From Phragmites australis (Eukaryota; Streptophyta; Magnoliopsida; Poales; Poaceae): 64,000 bases of DNA. Position 1 is the stretch's first letter; the number at the start of each line of letters is the position of its first letter. A program made the position numbers and the translations under genes. Where the stretch lies: positions 6,076,001 through 6,140,000 of the forward strand of contig NC_084929.1 in NCBI RefSeq assembly GCF_958298935.1, in the 5' to 3' direction. Below are positions 43,691 through 53,700 of this stretch, piece by piece. The notes under the pieces were generated by a model. The model made no database searches and was not told the DNA's origin. It was given only the letters and a program-made list of their open reading frames with translations.

Positions 43691-44377
43691 TGTTGGGGGA
43701 AGAAAATGTCTTCCACGAATAAGGGTGGCGAGAGCACACTCACAAAAGTGGCTCAAGCTTAGAGAAGAAGTGGAGAGGGAGGAACACCAAATATGTTGAT
43801 AGTAAAAAAGGATTCGTCCCCTGACCTGATGACCAAGGGTCTATATTTATAGTGCCATTCAGGGTGTAAATGTACAAGTATGCCCTTTACAGAGATATCG
43901 ATACAACTATCGTGATATCACATGGACCTAGGGCTGGTGCAATATAGTGGGGCAAGTGGCCCAAAATGTGTGGTACTCTACTGGTCGCCTATTGTGGCAC
44001 TACACTACCGAGGTATCAGTTTGGCTCCCACTTGCGTTGTAGATGTTAGGACGGCTTCCACTTGCATAGGTATTAAATTCCGATCACTTCCTTGCTGGTG
44101 GGGGACGGCTGGTGGGTCCCCTCTGGCTGATCTTTCTCCAAGGCCTGATGACTCCTCCCCCCAGGCTCCGAGGATGAGCCTTCCCAGGCTCCGGAGGACT
44201 GGGGCTCCAGAGGCTGTGGCTTCAGGAGACTGGGGCTCTAGGAGAGGTTGTGGCTCCAGGAGGTTGGGAGTTCGAATGTCGGACTCCCTACTGTGAGTCT
44301 GGAGTTCAAGAACTTCGGAGGGGCTCTTGACGGCGACCCTTTAGCATTGTCTGCAGGCTGAGGTATTTCCCCCAACA
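43691..44377 (-). repeat. Element H 5' LTR
   Basis: 687 bp with inverted ends TGTTGGGGGAA...TTCCCCCAACA. On the minus strand a TATA box (ACTATAAATATAG, about 43840-43852) lies 160 bp before the LTR end, with the primer site beyond. A GGCTCC(A/G)GAGG-type repeat cluster lies at about 44160-44260. No second copy in the window. Confidence 0.78.
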
Positions 44378-45235
44378 TCTTTCTTGGCCTTTCTCTGTCT
44401 GGGGGTTGGATATCCTAGGACCATTCCTGAGGGCCCAATATGGTTATAAATTACTATTCGTGGCTATAGAAATGTTCACCAAGTGAATAGAGGTCAAACC
44501 CGTAGGAAATATAACTGTAGAAGCGGCTAAGAAGTTCATGAGGGGCATAGTTACTCGGTTCGGCATTCCACATCGGATAATTATGGATAATGGTAGCCAA
44601 TTTAGAAGTGGGGCCTTTACTAGGTTCTTTGAAGAATTTGGCATCAAAACCTGTTTCTCCTCAGTAGCTCACCCATAAAGTAACGGTCAAGTTGAGCGCA
44701 CCAATTGTATAGTCTTGCGGAGCATCAAAACTCGAGTCTTCGACAGGCTAAAAGCCTACTCGTAACGCTGGGTAAAGGAGCTCCCCTCAGTACTATGGGC
44801 CGTTCATACTTTGACTAACAGGGCCACTGGTGAAACTCCATTTTTCTTAGTCTACGGAGCAAAAGCAGTGCTTCCGAATGAGTTGCAGTTCGAGTCACCT
44901 CGAGTGGAATGTTACTCAAAAGAAGGGAAAGAGCAGTTACGAGAAGATGACATAAATTTACTCAAGGAGTATCGTGATTGAGCATCTATTCGAGTAGCTA
45001 AGTATCAGCAAGTATTGCATAGATATCATAGTCAGAAAATCTAGCCCCAGAAACTCACTGTTGTGGACCTCGTCCTACGAAAGGTGCAGAAATAAGCCCG
45101 ACGCCATAAGTTATCACCTAAGTGGGAAAGACCTTACATAGTAGTCGAAGTCACTTGACCTGGATCAGTGCAGCTATCTACTATAAACAGCGAGATACTC
45201 GTGCAATCGTGGAACATTGACCAACTCTGACAGTT
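44378..45235 (+). pseudogene. Element C integrase core and C-terminus (broken)
   Basis: Starts at the first base after H. WGLDILGP near 44400 supplies the first catalytic aspartate, IIMDNGSQF near 44578 the second, and SNGQVERTN near 44680 the glutamate. RATGETPFFLVYGAKAVLPN follows near 44820. In-frame stops occur near 44486, 44675, 44762, 44978 and later. The N-terminal zinc region is absent because of the H-associated deletion. Confidence 0.82.
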
Positions 45236-45397
45236 TCATTCATAGAAGGGTAAGTTACAAGTAAGTTGATTAGACTAACTATCATATTACTTTTTCCTTC
45301 CAACCTGCATGGCTAGTGAAAAGTTGACAGAAAGGATCCGCTTAGCTCTTGCAAATAAAGATCCACCACCTCCAAGAGTTCAAAAGCATGTGGACCC

Positions 45398-46047
45398 CTA
45401 TTTGCCTTTGAACGAGTCAAGGAACCTTCTATACTCATCTCTCAGACGATAGCTGATCGCCCCAGGAACCGGCCGTTGACTAGCATAAGGACTGGGAAAA
45501 GCGACCGAAGTGAAGACCCTGCTGGAGCTGCTGGTCAATGCCGGTGATGCTGAGTGGTCTCCTGCACGACACGGAGGTGATCTGGTGGTTGTCGATGGAG
45601 AAGACGACCGTGCACTCTTCGCCACCGGAGACTCGGGGCCTTCATCACCAAAAACCTCATCAACAACATGGTCGATGGTCTCATCAAGATCACTACCCTT
45701 CTCTGGAGTAACCTCTTGTGCCGCTCGCCCCGCCACATCAGCGTCAAGGAAATGCTGCAGGTGCCAGGTAAAGGGACGATGACTTCCTTGAATTCGATTT
45801 CCGGTGCTTCGACTCGTTCATCCTCCCTAGCCCGAGCTAAGGGATACGGGTGACGCGGCCTATCTAGAACTTGAGGCATAGATGACATTCTGCTCCTTCC
45901 ATCCGTAAGCCTCCCATTCGATTCCTCCTTGTCGGAAGAAATAATGATGACACCGGGAGGAACCATGGTGAGAGGCCTTGGGATGAGAGAATCATCTCTT
46001 CCGATTTCTGGGCTTGACCCATGGGAGGGTGGTGGAGTGGAGGCCAT
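45398..46047 (-). pseudogene. Element C antisense accessory ORF with a SIM-like motif
   Basis: ATG 46047 in the context GAAGCCATGGCC, close to the plant start consensus. The N-terminus is Pro/Ser-rich (MASTPPPSHGSSPEIGRDDS). VIIISSDKEE follows near residues 33-42, then a charged middle. After a frameshift near 45760-45770 the product continues in another frame with an acidic stretch (LDETIDHVVDEVFGDEGPES) and ends DEYRRFLDSFKGK at stop 45398. Length is about 215 residues. It is convergent with pol, whose end is about 160 bp away. A TATAAATA box lies 88 bp upstream. Element A has a comparable ORF at the same relative position. Nuclear antisense-encoded proteins are known from the Tat element Grande. 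Function unknown. Confidence 0.62.
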
Positions 46048-46134
46048 GGCTTCAAGCTCTATGAGTTCTATTGGGTGATGTATAGAGGAAAAGGAAGGAG
46101 ACAGTGTGAAAGATAAATGGCCTCGAGTCCTCTC

Positions 46135-46142
46135 TATTTATA
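46135..46142 (-). promoter_or_regulatory. TATA box of the element C antisense ORF
   Basis: Minus strand reads ACTATAAATAGAGAGG, a consensus plant TATA box. It predicts a transcription start near 46110 and a leader of about 60 bases before ATG 46047. Confidence 0.6.
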
Positions 46143-46470
46143 GTAGCGGGAATAGGTCGCACTGTGTAAACGGACCGTCAAGATCTGATAACGCTGGGCG
46201 TAACGACGATTCTGCCTCAATCACGCAGCACGTTTAGCGAAAGTTGAGGCATCGCTGTGGCGTTATGACCTATCTAATCTCTGCAAAGAGGGGTGCGCAG
46301 TAGTTGTGACACATCAAATCAAGGGTTGCGGTGAAAACGAGCAAGAGAAGGAGTGGATATTTGCTGCTCACCTACCCGTCTATTTGAATTCACTCGATGA
46401 CCACAATTTGATTGTAAACCAATGCTAAGGAGCTAAGGCTGTCGAGCATATGGTCGAGAACGGTGTGTCA

Positions 46471-46915
46471 ATGCTTATGCTCTACTCTCTATCTTGATTA
46501 TCATATCAAGTAGAGAGTCGGGGGCTTCATCGTGCATTTTTTATGCTTATGCTCTACTCTCTATCTCGATTATCATATCAAGTAGAGAGTCGGGGGATAT
46601 ATCGTGCATTTTTTATGCTTATGCTCTACTCTCCACTTGATTATCACATCGAGCGTAGAGTTATCATACCATTCAGAGAGCCGAAAGCCATGTTGTGTAA
46701 ATACTTATGCTCCATTTTATACTTGAATCCAGTCATTGAGCGAAGAGACAGGGGCCACGCCAGGTATATTTTGATGCATATGTTCTACTCTCTATTTCAA
46801 TTATCACATAAAATAGAGAGTCGAGGGCTATATCACATACTTTTAATGCTATGGCTTTACTCGCCACTCGACTTCGTCATCGAGTAGATAGTCAAGAGGA
46901 ATAACACCATACATC
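46471..46915. repeat. 72-bp tandem hairpin array in element C 3' region
   Basis: ATGCTTATGCTCTACTCTC-type unit starts lie at 46471, 46543, 46615, about 46701, 46774 and 46846. The first three are exactly 72 bp apart, the others 72-86. Each unit contains an inverted repeat (ACTCTCTATCTTGAT...ATCAAGTAGAGAGT) followed by a purine run (AGAGAGTCGGGGG) that looks like a polypurine tract. A long plus-strand frame through it is a by-product of the period being divisible by 3. Confidence 0.85.
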
Positions 46916-47153
46916 TTCAATGGTACAGGTATGTTTGTTTGTACTCTCTGATCGAGCAATCTTCTCCTCGACCATAGATTCGAGGGCTACATAATAATAC
47001 CATATTTTTTGCAAAAATTTATCTGGCTTTGCATCGACCGTATCGGATAGAAATAATGGAGGCATGTATTGGGTCAATGATGGATAATTACACCTCATAA
47101 GGCATAACGGCATCGAGATTGTCAGATGTCTCACGCCTAACGGCCAACAAAGG
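46916..47153 (+). other. Element C 3' region up to the J insertion
   Basis: 238 bp with no ORF. One further decayed copy of the hairpin unit may be present near 46930-46995. Ends with AAAGG, the J target duplication. Confidence 0.45.
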
Positions 47154-48465
47154 TGTAGGATCGAATATGCAAAAAATACTCAATCAGAGGGGCGGTGAAT
47201 GATTGCGGAAACAAAATTCAAAGATTAACTCACCCAAATCAAAAATCAATTTAAACTCGGTATTTCACTTGAAACATATTGTACATGCTCTAGTAAAAAC
47301 AATGTATAGAAAGATCCACTGGTCCGATTGCCTTCAAATTTGGACAGAAGAAACTAGATTCATATACAAAACCAATTAAACAAGCATCGAGTGAATCTAA
47401 TTTGTGGATCAAGAATTATGCCTAGTCAAAGCAGACTATATCAACCAGAATCGACTAGTTGAAACCTAGTCGAGTTGACCAAAAAGCTACTCGAGATTAA
47501 ATCAAATCCACTCAAAATTATCTCAAATCAAACACTAGATATTCTAGCAAGGTTTTGTATGGATTAAACCTAGATGAAACTTGATAGAAACATGAAATTA
47601 ATCGAAAACCAAAACCAAGCACGCAAAATATAAAATAGAGAGAAAATTCCAAATTAGCAACTTATCAACTTACGAAACTTGATTTTCATTGCATAGATGA
47701 GTTTACAAGATGCCTTTCCAAAGCATCCAATAAGGATTTCCACAAAATCCCAAACCCTAGACAGATCTACTCCCTACATCAAAGTCTAAGTTCTCTGGAT
47801 ATGTTCTCGTTCTTGGCACACATTGCCCTGATCGAGACCCCCTCAATATATGGCCCTCCAAACCGTCCTTGGTTTGGAAACAACCTGGTCGTATACTACT
47901 TGGACACAAGCCATACCAAAACATGACACATCCACCCATAATCGAATCCAACTCGTGCTTGAGTCCAACTCCAACTCTCACTCGATTCTTTATGGGACTG
48001 GACTTTCCAACCTGTCAGACCGCAGCCCGACCTAGCCATGTACTCAAACAACTCCATCATTCGAACATATCATATGGGTTCCCACGTTCTCGCATACGTC
48101 TGCACTTCCCGCAAATGCATCTAGTCGCACACCTGCAACCTTGCCTTCACGTACACTATTCTCTAGCCCAAATATCCGGCATGACATCCTCGATCACTAC
48201 GACATGCATATGAATCAAAACAACAAACGAGTACGAGCACAAGTCCTTCCCGACTTGGCTTAAGATCAATTCACGCACCACATAAACTCCAAGCAAAACC
48301 AACACGCTAACATAAGCATACCCAACTACTGATAGCGCATCAAACCATCTATGCTATCCAAGCATATCCTGGCAATTCATAAACATCATCCTAATGTCAT
48401 CATGCTAAATCACTTTGTCTGCCAATTTCATCAATCAAACCAATTTTTCATCATATGATCTCACA
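47154..48465 (-). repeat. Element J 3' LTR
   Basis: 1312 bp. Matches 62411-63819 along its length but lacks a segment of about 97 bp present there (63457-63557). Confidence 0.92.
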
Positions 48466-49422
48466 ATCTCCCCCTTGATGAAAATATTGGCAACCTCTTA
48501 ATAGAAATAATTTGATTTTGAAATCAAACGCAAAGTGAAATAAAAATTCAACAAAACAAAAAATTTCTGACACGGAAAATCTGTCCCCCTGTGAGAAAAA
48601 CCAAAAATTTCTCAAAAACAAATCTCCAGAAATGAGCAACTCTCTCCCCCTTTGGCAATGATTTCATCAAAAATTCAAAAGAGAGAATCTAATCTTTTTG
48701 TTGTTTTTATCATAATGATCAACATAGATCAGCTACATATATAACATATACTCGACCAAGCGACACTATCAAGAATATCTGCACCAACCCATCTACACAT
48801 GTAAAAATATAGTGTGAGCACAACTTATCAAGTATAATTATTGATTTATTTGCAAGGCATGGTCTCCCAATCTCAACTAATCAAATCCTCAATTTATATG
48901 CTATCAAAAACATGAATACCAAAAATATGTCAATGTTTTGATTAAAAAATATATAGCATGATGCCAATTGTGCTGTCAAGAACTTCTCATATTCTTTTGC
49001 AAGGAATTAAGACAATGATCACGGTCATACACGACATCTTCCAAGTTCATATGAAAGTTCAATGATAAGCAGTCTCGTAAAGAAGAAGTGCAACAGTGCA
49101 TACTTCCTTGATCTTTTACTCATCAACTATTATTCAACACTTTTTCATTTCTTTGAGTCTTTCACATATAGCATTTTTACCAAAGATCAAAGCAATCAAG
49201 AGAGTTTGACCATAACAAGATTTAATTCGAATTTTCATTCCGATTAGAATGTCATGAAAAAAAACTACCCAGTTACATGCATAGATATGAAAGTGCAAAA
49301 ACTCCCATGTAACATAAGCATTGACTTCAAAAATCACATATGTATCGGATATTATGCTCATCATATTTCATTGTTTTCTCATTTTTAAACTTTGACAAGC
49401 TCCAAGATATAAGAACTCCCTT
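48466..49422 (-). other. Element J polypurine tract and 3' untranslated region
   Basis: Plus-strand ATCTCCCCCTTGATG at 48466-48480 is the polypurine tract (CATCAAGGGGGAGAT on the coding strand). The remaining 940 bp to the RNase H stop are AT-rich. A second CTCTCTCCCCCTTTGG purine tract lies near 48640-48655. I looked for the envelope-like ORF some SIRE elements carry here and saw none. Confidence 0.7.
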
Positions 49423-50202
49423 TCAAAACAATCCCATAGGATGAATAACACCAAGTTCTCCCCGTAGAAAAGTAAAACTAGAAGAATCCAAAGGTTTTGT
49501 GAAAATATCTGCCAATCGGTGTTCAGTATCCACACGGAGACGTTCAATGTTTCCTTTTTCAACATTGTCTCTAAGAAAATAAAATATGATGTCAATGTGT
49601 TTAGTCCGAGAATGTTGCATAGGGTTTTTAGCAATACTTATAGCACTAGTGTTATCACAAAAAAGTGGAACACACTTTAAATTAACACCATAATCTTTAA
49701 GTGTAGCAACTAGCCAAAGAGTTTGTGAACAACAACTAGCAATAGCTACATATTCAGATTCAACAATAGATTGTGCAACAGATGACTATTTCCTATACGA
49801 CCATGCAACAAGAGGATTACCCAAGAAATGAAATCTACCAGATGTACTTTTTCTATCGATTCTACAACCTCCAAAATCAGCATCAGAAGAAGCTCTTAAA
49901 CTAATACAAGAAGAAGCAAAAAGCCAAATGCCAAAATCTTGAGTGCCATGAAGATACCCGAGAATACGTTTGATAGCTTGTCGACGTGAAGCACGTGGAT
50001 TAGCTTGAAATCGTGCACACAAGCATAAAACAAATTGTATGTCTGGACTTGAAGCGGTGAGATACAAAAATAATCCAATCATACTTCTATATTATCTTTG
50101 ATCAATTGGCTCACCATCTTCATCAGGATCAAGCGTCATTGTTACTCCAATAGGTGTCATGATTGGCTTGCTATTTTCCATCTCAAAATGTCATAGCAAG
50201 TC
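49423..50202 (-). pseudogene. Element J RT end and RNase H (broken)
   Basis: On the minus strand: MIGLFLYLTASSPDIQFVLC near 50080, KRILGYLHGTQDFGIWL near 49980, SSDADFGGCRIDRKSTSGRF near 49880, ESEYVAIASC near 49760, and a terminal LADIFTKPLD near 49500. These are the standard copia RNase H blocks. Stops and a frameshift split the frame. It continues from 57706 across element K. Confidence 0.85.
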
Positions 50203-51120
50203 TGATGAGGACATCACTCCCTCGGATACATACAATGATCCTCCATTGAACTTTCAAGGTCCAATCACAAGAGCTCGCGCACGACAATTAAATTTAGAGG
50301 TGAGCTCGTTCCTAAGCAACTCTTTATATAATTTTGAGAATAGATTACTACCTAATGATTATGTGTTGCTTAGAAATCATGGAGAGGACAAGGAGACACA
50401 TAGAGGAAGGCTTCGAGGCGTGGAGGAGCAGCTAGGACGTCCAACAACAGCAGGAGGTCCAGTCCAACTCGAGTCCGAATCAGCCTCGACCTCCAGGACC
50501 AGCGAGCAGTAAAACGGACGCCCAGGACGCATCCGGACTCCGTTTTCGATGATTCACATATGGTTGGAAAGATAATTTCATAAGGAAACCAATGGCGTTG
50601 GTTTGAGGTACAAATTCCTTCTGAGTCAACGGGAAACGTCGAAACAAGTCAGCATCCAGAATCTGTCCCGGTGCTGCGTCACCGTTTTTGGTCCGTTGGG
50701 CCGTGTATCGTCGTTGAGCCCATTAGGGGGGGCGTGACCAGGGGGTGTGACGACCCTAGACCCTTATTATCAGCCGCCGCCGCTCTCGTTAGGGCGGATT
50801 TTGCTTAGATTATTCTGTCAAGAACAGTTTCGCCGTTTCGTCGGTTTGTGAGACCCCAACTCGTGAGATTAATCATTCATCTGCAATTTGGTTGCATTCT
50901 TCCTTGTTCTTGCTTGTGTTCTTCGATTCGCAGGCAAGGACTTTAGCCTTCTTGGCGAGGTCAACCGTGCAACGCCGGTTGATAACCAGAGGAGACGTGG
51001 TGCTGCGATTGCGGGGTTTCGGATCGTGTTGTTCGGAAGCCGGATCGACTTGTGTCTCGTTTCCACCAAATCGAGAGTTACCAGAACCTTTCGGAAGATC
51101 GGGAACCCTTGTTCATATTA
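50203..51120 (+). repeat. Element K 5' LTR
   Basis: Carries an orphan copy of the pol C-terminal frame (to 50512, ending SRTSEQ), intact here. At the position where B has TTTATATA, this LTR has only CTTATTATC (about 50761-50770). Confidence 0.92.
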
Positions 51121-51122
51121 AG

Positions 51123-51135
51123 TGGTATTCAGAGC
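51123..51135 (+). other. Element K primer-binding site
   Basis: TGGTATTCAGAGC, the initiator-Met site with one extra T compared with TGGTATCAGAGC in B. Confidence 0.8.
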
Positions 51136-52268
51136 TTCAGGTATACCGTCAGGTTCATATCTACCCTTAGTTTCGAGTGTTTTCGCCTTCGTTCCATAGT
51201 CCTCTGCCATATCGGTTTTTTTTTCCCTGTCCTACAACCCTTCCGCGCCTTTAGCTTTTGCATATTTCAGTTTCAGAGTCCGTCGTGTTGAGTTTGTGTC
51301 CTGGTCAAGGTCTTGTTGCTGGTTAGGTCGTGTTAGAGTCCAGTTCGTGTGTTTTCCCCCACCGTTTCCATCAAACCCTAGCCTCCGTCGCATATTTTCC
51401 CCACTTTCTTCCCGTTTTGTCCTCTAATTCGGAGTCGTTTCTCAAATCGGGCATAACTTTCGCGTACGAACTCCGTTTTCAGAAAAGTCACAGAGTTTTT
51501 CGCATCGAAACGGCGTTTCGGATCCGTTCGTCCCCCGCTTTGCCGGGTTCGGCGAAATCAGAATTCCCAAATTCGCCTCCGAAGTTTGAGTTTTCAATTT
51601 CCAAATATTTTTCTCATTTTCCGGCTGAACTTCAGAAAATTCTACAAGCCACGTCTTTCACTTGTTTAAGCTCAAATTTTCTGTGGTTCCCTCTTGTGTG
51701 CTCCTAAGTGAAAAAAAAATATCAAAAAAATAAAAAGAAAAAGTCGAATTTTCCCAAAAAAACAACGACAGCCCAAAAAAATAGAAAAAATAGAGGGGCA
51801 AAAGAGGAACAATATCTAGAGGAGCACATAGAGAAGGTTAAAGTGAGCTGTGTTAGCGTGTGCTATTTAGTTCTTTGTTTCTGTTGCTCTTGCTATCCAT
51901 CATACTTGTTTCTCCACCTTGTTTATCACACATACTTGGTACTTGCAACACTTTAGGCCAGCAACGAGAACAAGTACTTGGGACTATAATTCAGCATTAC
52001 TATATGTTTCTGATTTGTGTTCCACATATACATATTTGTTCTCTTTGTGTGCCTTCCAAGCTCCACAGATTCTTCTGGACAGCACTGGTTTGCATCCCTG
52101 CAATCGCTCGCACGCCTTCCAGGTATCCTTTGCTTTGCTGGTAAGAACCCTGGTAAGAGCTTGGTAAGGTGTCTACCTTTGCTGATCTTGATTGAGAGGC
52201 ACCACTCCACCTTGTAGTACGATTATTAGGGATAACCTTCACTGTTTGTTGTTGTGTTTGTTTCCACA
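51136..52268 (+). other. Element K untranslated leader
   Basis: 1.13 kb; an A-rich stretch near 51710-51800. Three GTAAG(A/G) motifs at 52141, 52153 and 52164 repeat the arrangement of B. No convincing upstream ORF. Confidence 0.7.
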
Positions 52269-53700
52269 ATGTCAGTTGAAGGAGATAAAACGCCAAAGGA
52301 CTTCAAGGAGTGTGTCAGCCAAGAGCAGCTACAAGCTGTTGTAGACAATGCTCAGAAGGAGATGAAGGAGACAGTCATCAAGGCTGTCACTGAAGCGATA
52401 ATTGAGATGAAACTCGCAAACGCGGTTGAGCGGGTGGACAAACGGTTATCCGAGCTCACCGACAGGGTAAATGCTTTGGAAAACCGTCCTGTGCACAACG
52501 AAGATGTGAATGGAAGCAACACTGGTGATGAGTTGTATGATGACGATGTTAATGTTGATCCAGCGGCGACATTGCAAAACAGATTACGGCGTCGTCTTCG
52601 CATTAACACCACAGGTATGGGTGGCGTTCCACATCACCACCACCATCGAGGTATGTATAATCGAGCTCCTGAAGATCCTTATGCTAAGGTTAAATTTACT
52701 ATACCTTCTTTTTCGGGACATTATGATGCTGAGGGATATCTTGATTGGGAGATGACAGTAGAGCAAAAATTTAGTGCCCACCAAGTACCTGAACAACATA
52801 GAGTTAGACAAGCCACTAGTGAGTTTAAAGATTTTGCTATTATTTGGTGGACTGGTTTAGCTGCAGATGGTGCCACACATCGTACATGGAAGAGCTTAAG
52901 GTTGCTATGCGTGATAGATTTGTTCCCCCCATCTTATCATAGAGACCTGCGTAAGAAATTGATGCGCTTAGAACAGGGAGATAAATCTGTGCAGGATTAT
53001 TATGGTGAGCTTCAAAAGGGCTTGATGCGTTGTGGCATAGTAGAGGGAAACGAAGATTCTATTTGTCGATTTTATTCGGGTTTGAGACGTGAAATCCAGG
53101 ATATTATTGATTATAAAGAATTTAACAATGTCAACCAGTTGTTTCAGTTTGCTATGCTTGCAGAGAAGGAGTTGCAGGGGCGTGAGCAGCAGGGCAAGTA
53201 CAAGGCCAGCACCACATACACGCCGCGCACAGGACCATCCTTTGGGCTGTCCAAACCATCCACTTACAGGGCTCCCTCACCAGCGAGCAAGCAACAAGCA
53301 GCTACGGCACCAAATCCGGTCACTACACGACCTTCAGGCTCAGGTAAAAATTCTGTTTTGCAGGGACCTTCCAAGAGTGCTTCCTCTGTTGCATCAACGG
53401 GACGCACCTCTGGCATTCAGTGCCATCGCTGCCATGGATTCGGTCATGTGCAGAAGGATTGCCCAAGTCAGCGGGCATACATTGCAACGGAAGATGGGTA
53501 CATCAGCACCTCTGACATTGAGGAAGAAGAAGAAGAAGAACCAGTTGTTGAGGAGAGCAACGAAATCTTGGGCAGTGATGACACAGTGACCTATATGAGC
53601 ATCATTGTGCAGCGGGCGCTCAGCACAAGGGTACAACAACCAGAGAAGCTGCAACGCCATAACTTGTTCCAGATTTTCTTCGTCATCCAAAATCGGCGAG
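52269..53700 (+). CDS. gag: Element K gag
   Basis: ATG 52269 is preferred over the in-frame upstream start because it matches the B gag start. Parts: coiled-coil-like N-terminus, a His-rich stretch (VPHHHHHRGM near residue 120) before the domain, a gag domain (VKFTIPSFSGHYDAEGYLDW; FYSGLRREIQDIIDY), a Ser/Pro-rich linker, and a complete zinc knuckle CHRCHGFGHVQKDC near 53424-53465. The frame reads straight into pol with no stop. Confidence 0.9.

Larger units (their letters stand above)
40051..44377 (-). mobile_element. Element H: non-coding LTR retrotransposon on the minus strand, 3' end lost
   Basis: The right end is a complete LTR (44377-43691 on the minus strand) followed by a Tat-type primer site. 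C integrase resumes at 44378. The body (43671-40051) has no gag or pol motif in any frame and is dominated by tandem arrays. The left end has no LTR, no target duplication and no TG. About 100-150 codons of C integrase are missing there, so a deletion removed the H 3' LTR together with flanking C sequence. It resembles large non-autonomous derivatives (LARD-like). Several long frames here are produced by GC-rich repeats and match nothing I recognise. Confidence 0.7.

Noticed and set aside
46543..46887. A 114-codon plus-strand frame
   Set aside because: It runs through the 72-bp tandem array; the period is a multiple of three, so open frames arise by repetition.
44378..47153. C 3' LTR between the hairpin array and J
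   Set aside because: No match to 17608-18203 (no TATAAGGCGG box, no CGACA end followed by flank), so C has not ended here.
48466..49422. An envelope-like ORF in J, as in some SIRE elements
   Set aside because: The 3' region is AT-rich with no open frame of useful length on the coding strand.
51330..51707. A 125-codon frame in the leader of K as an extra gene
   Set aside because: No counterpart in the leader of B, and no recognisable content.
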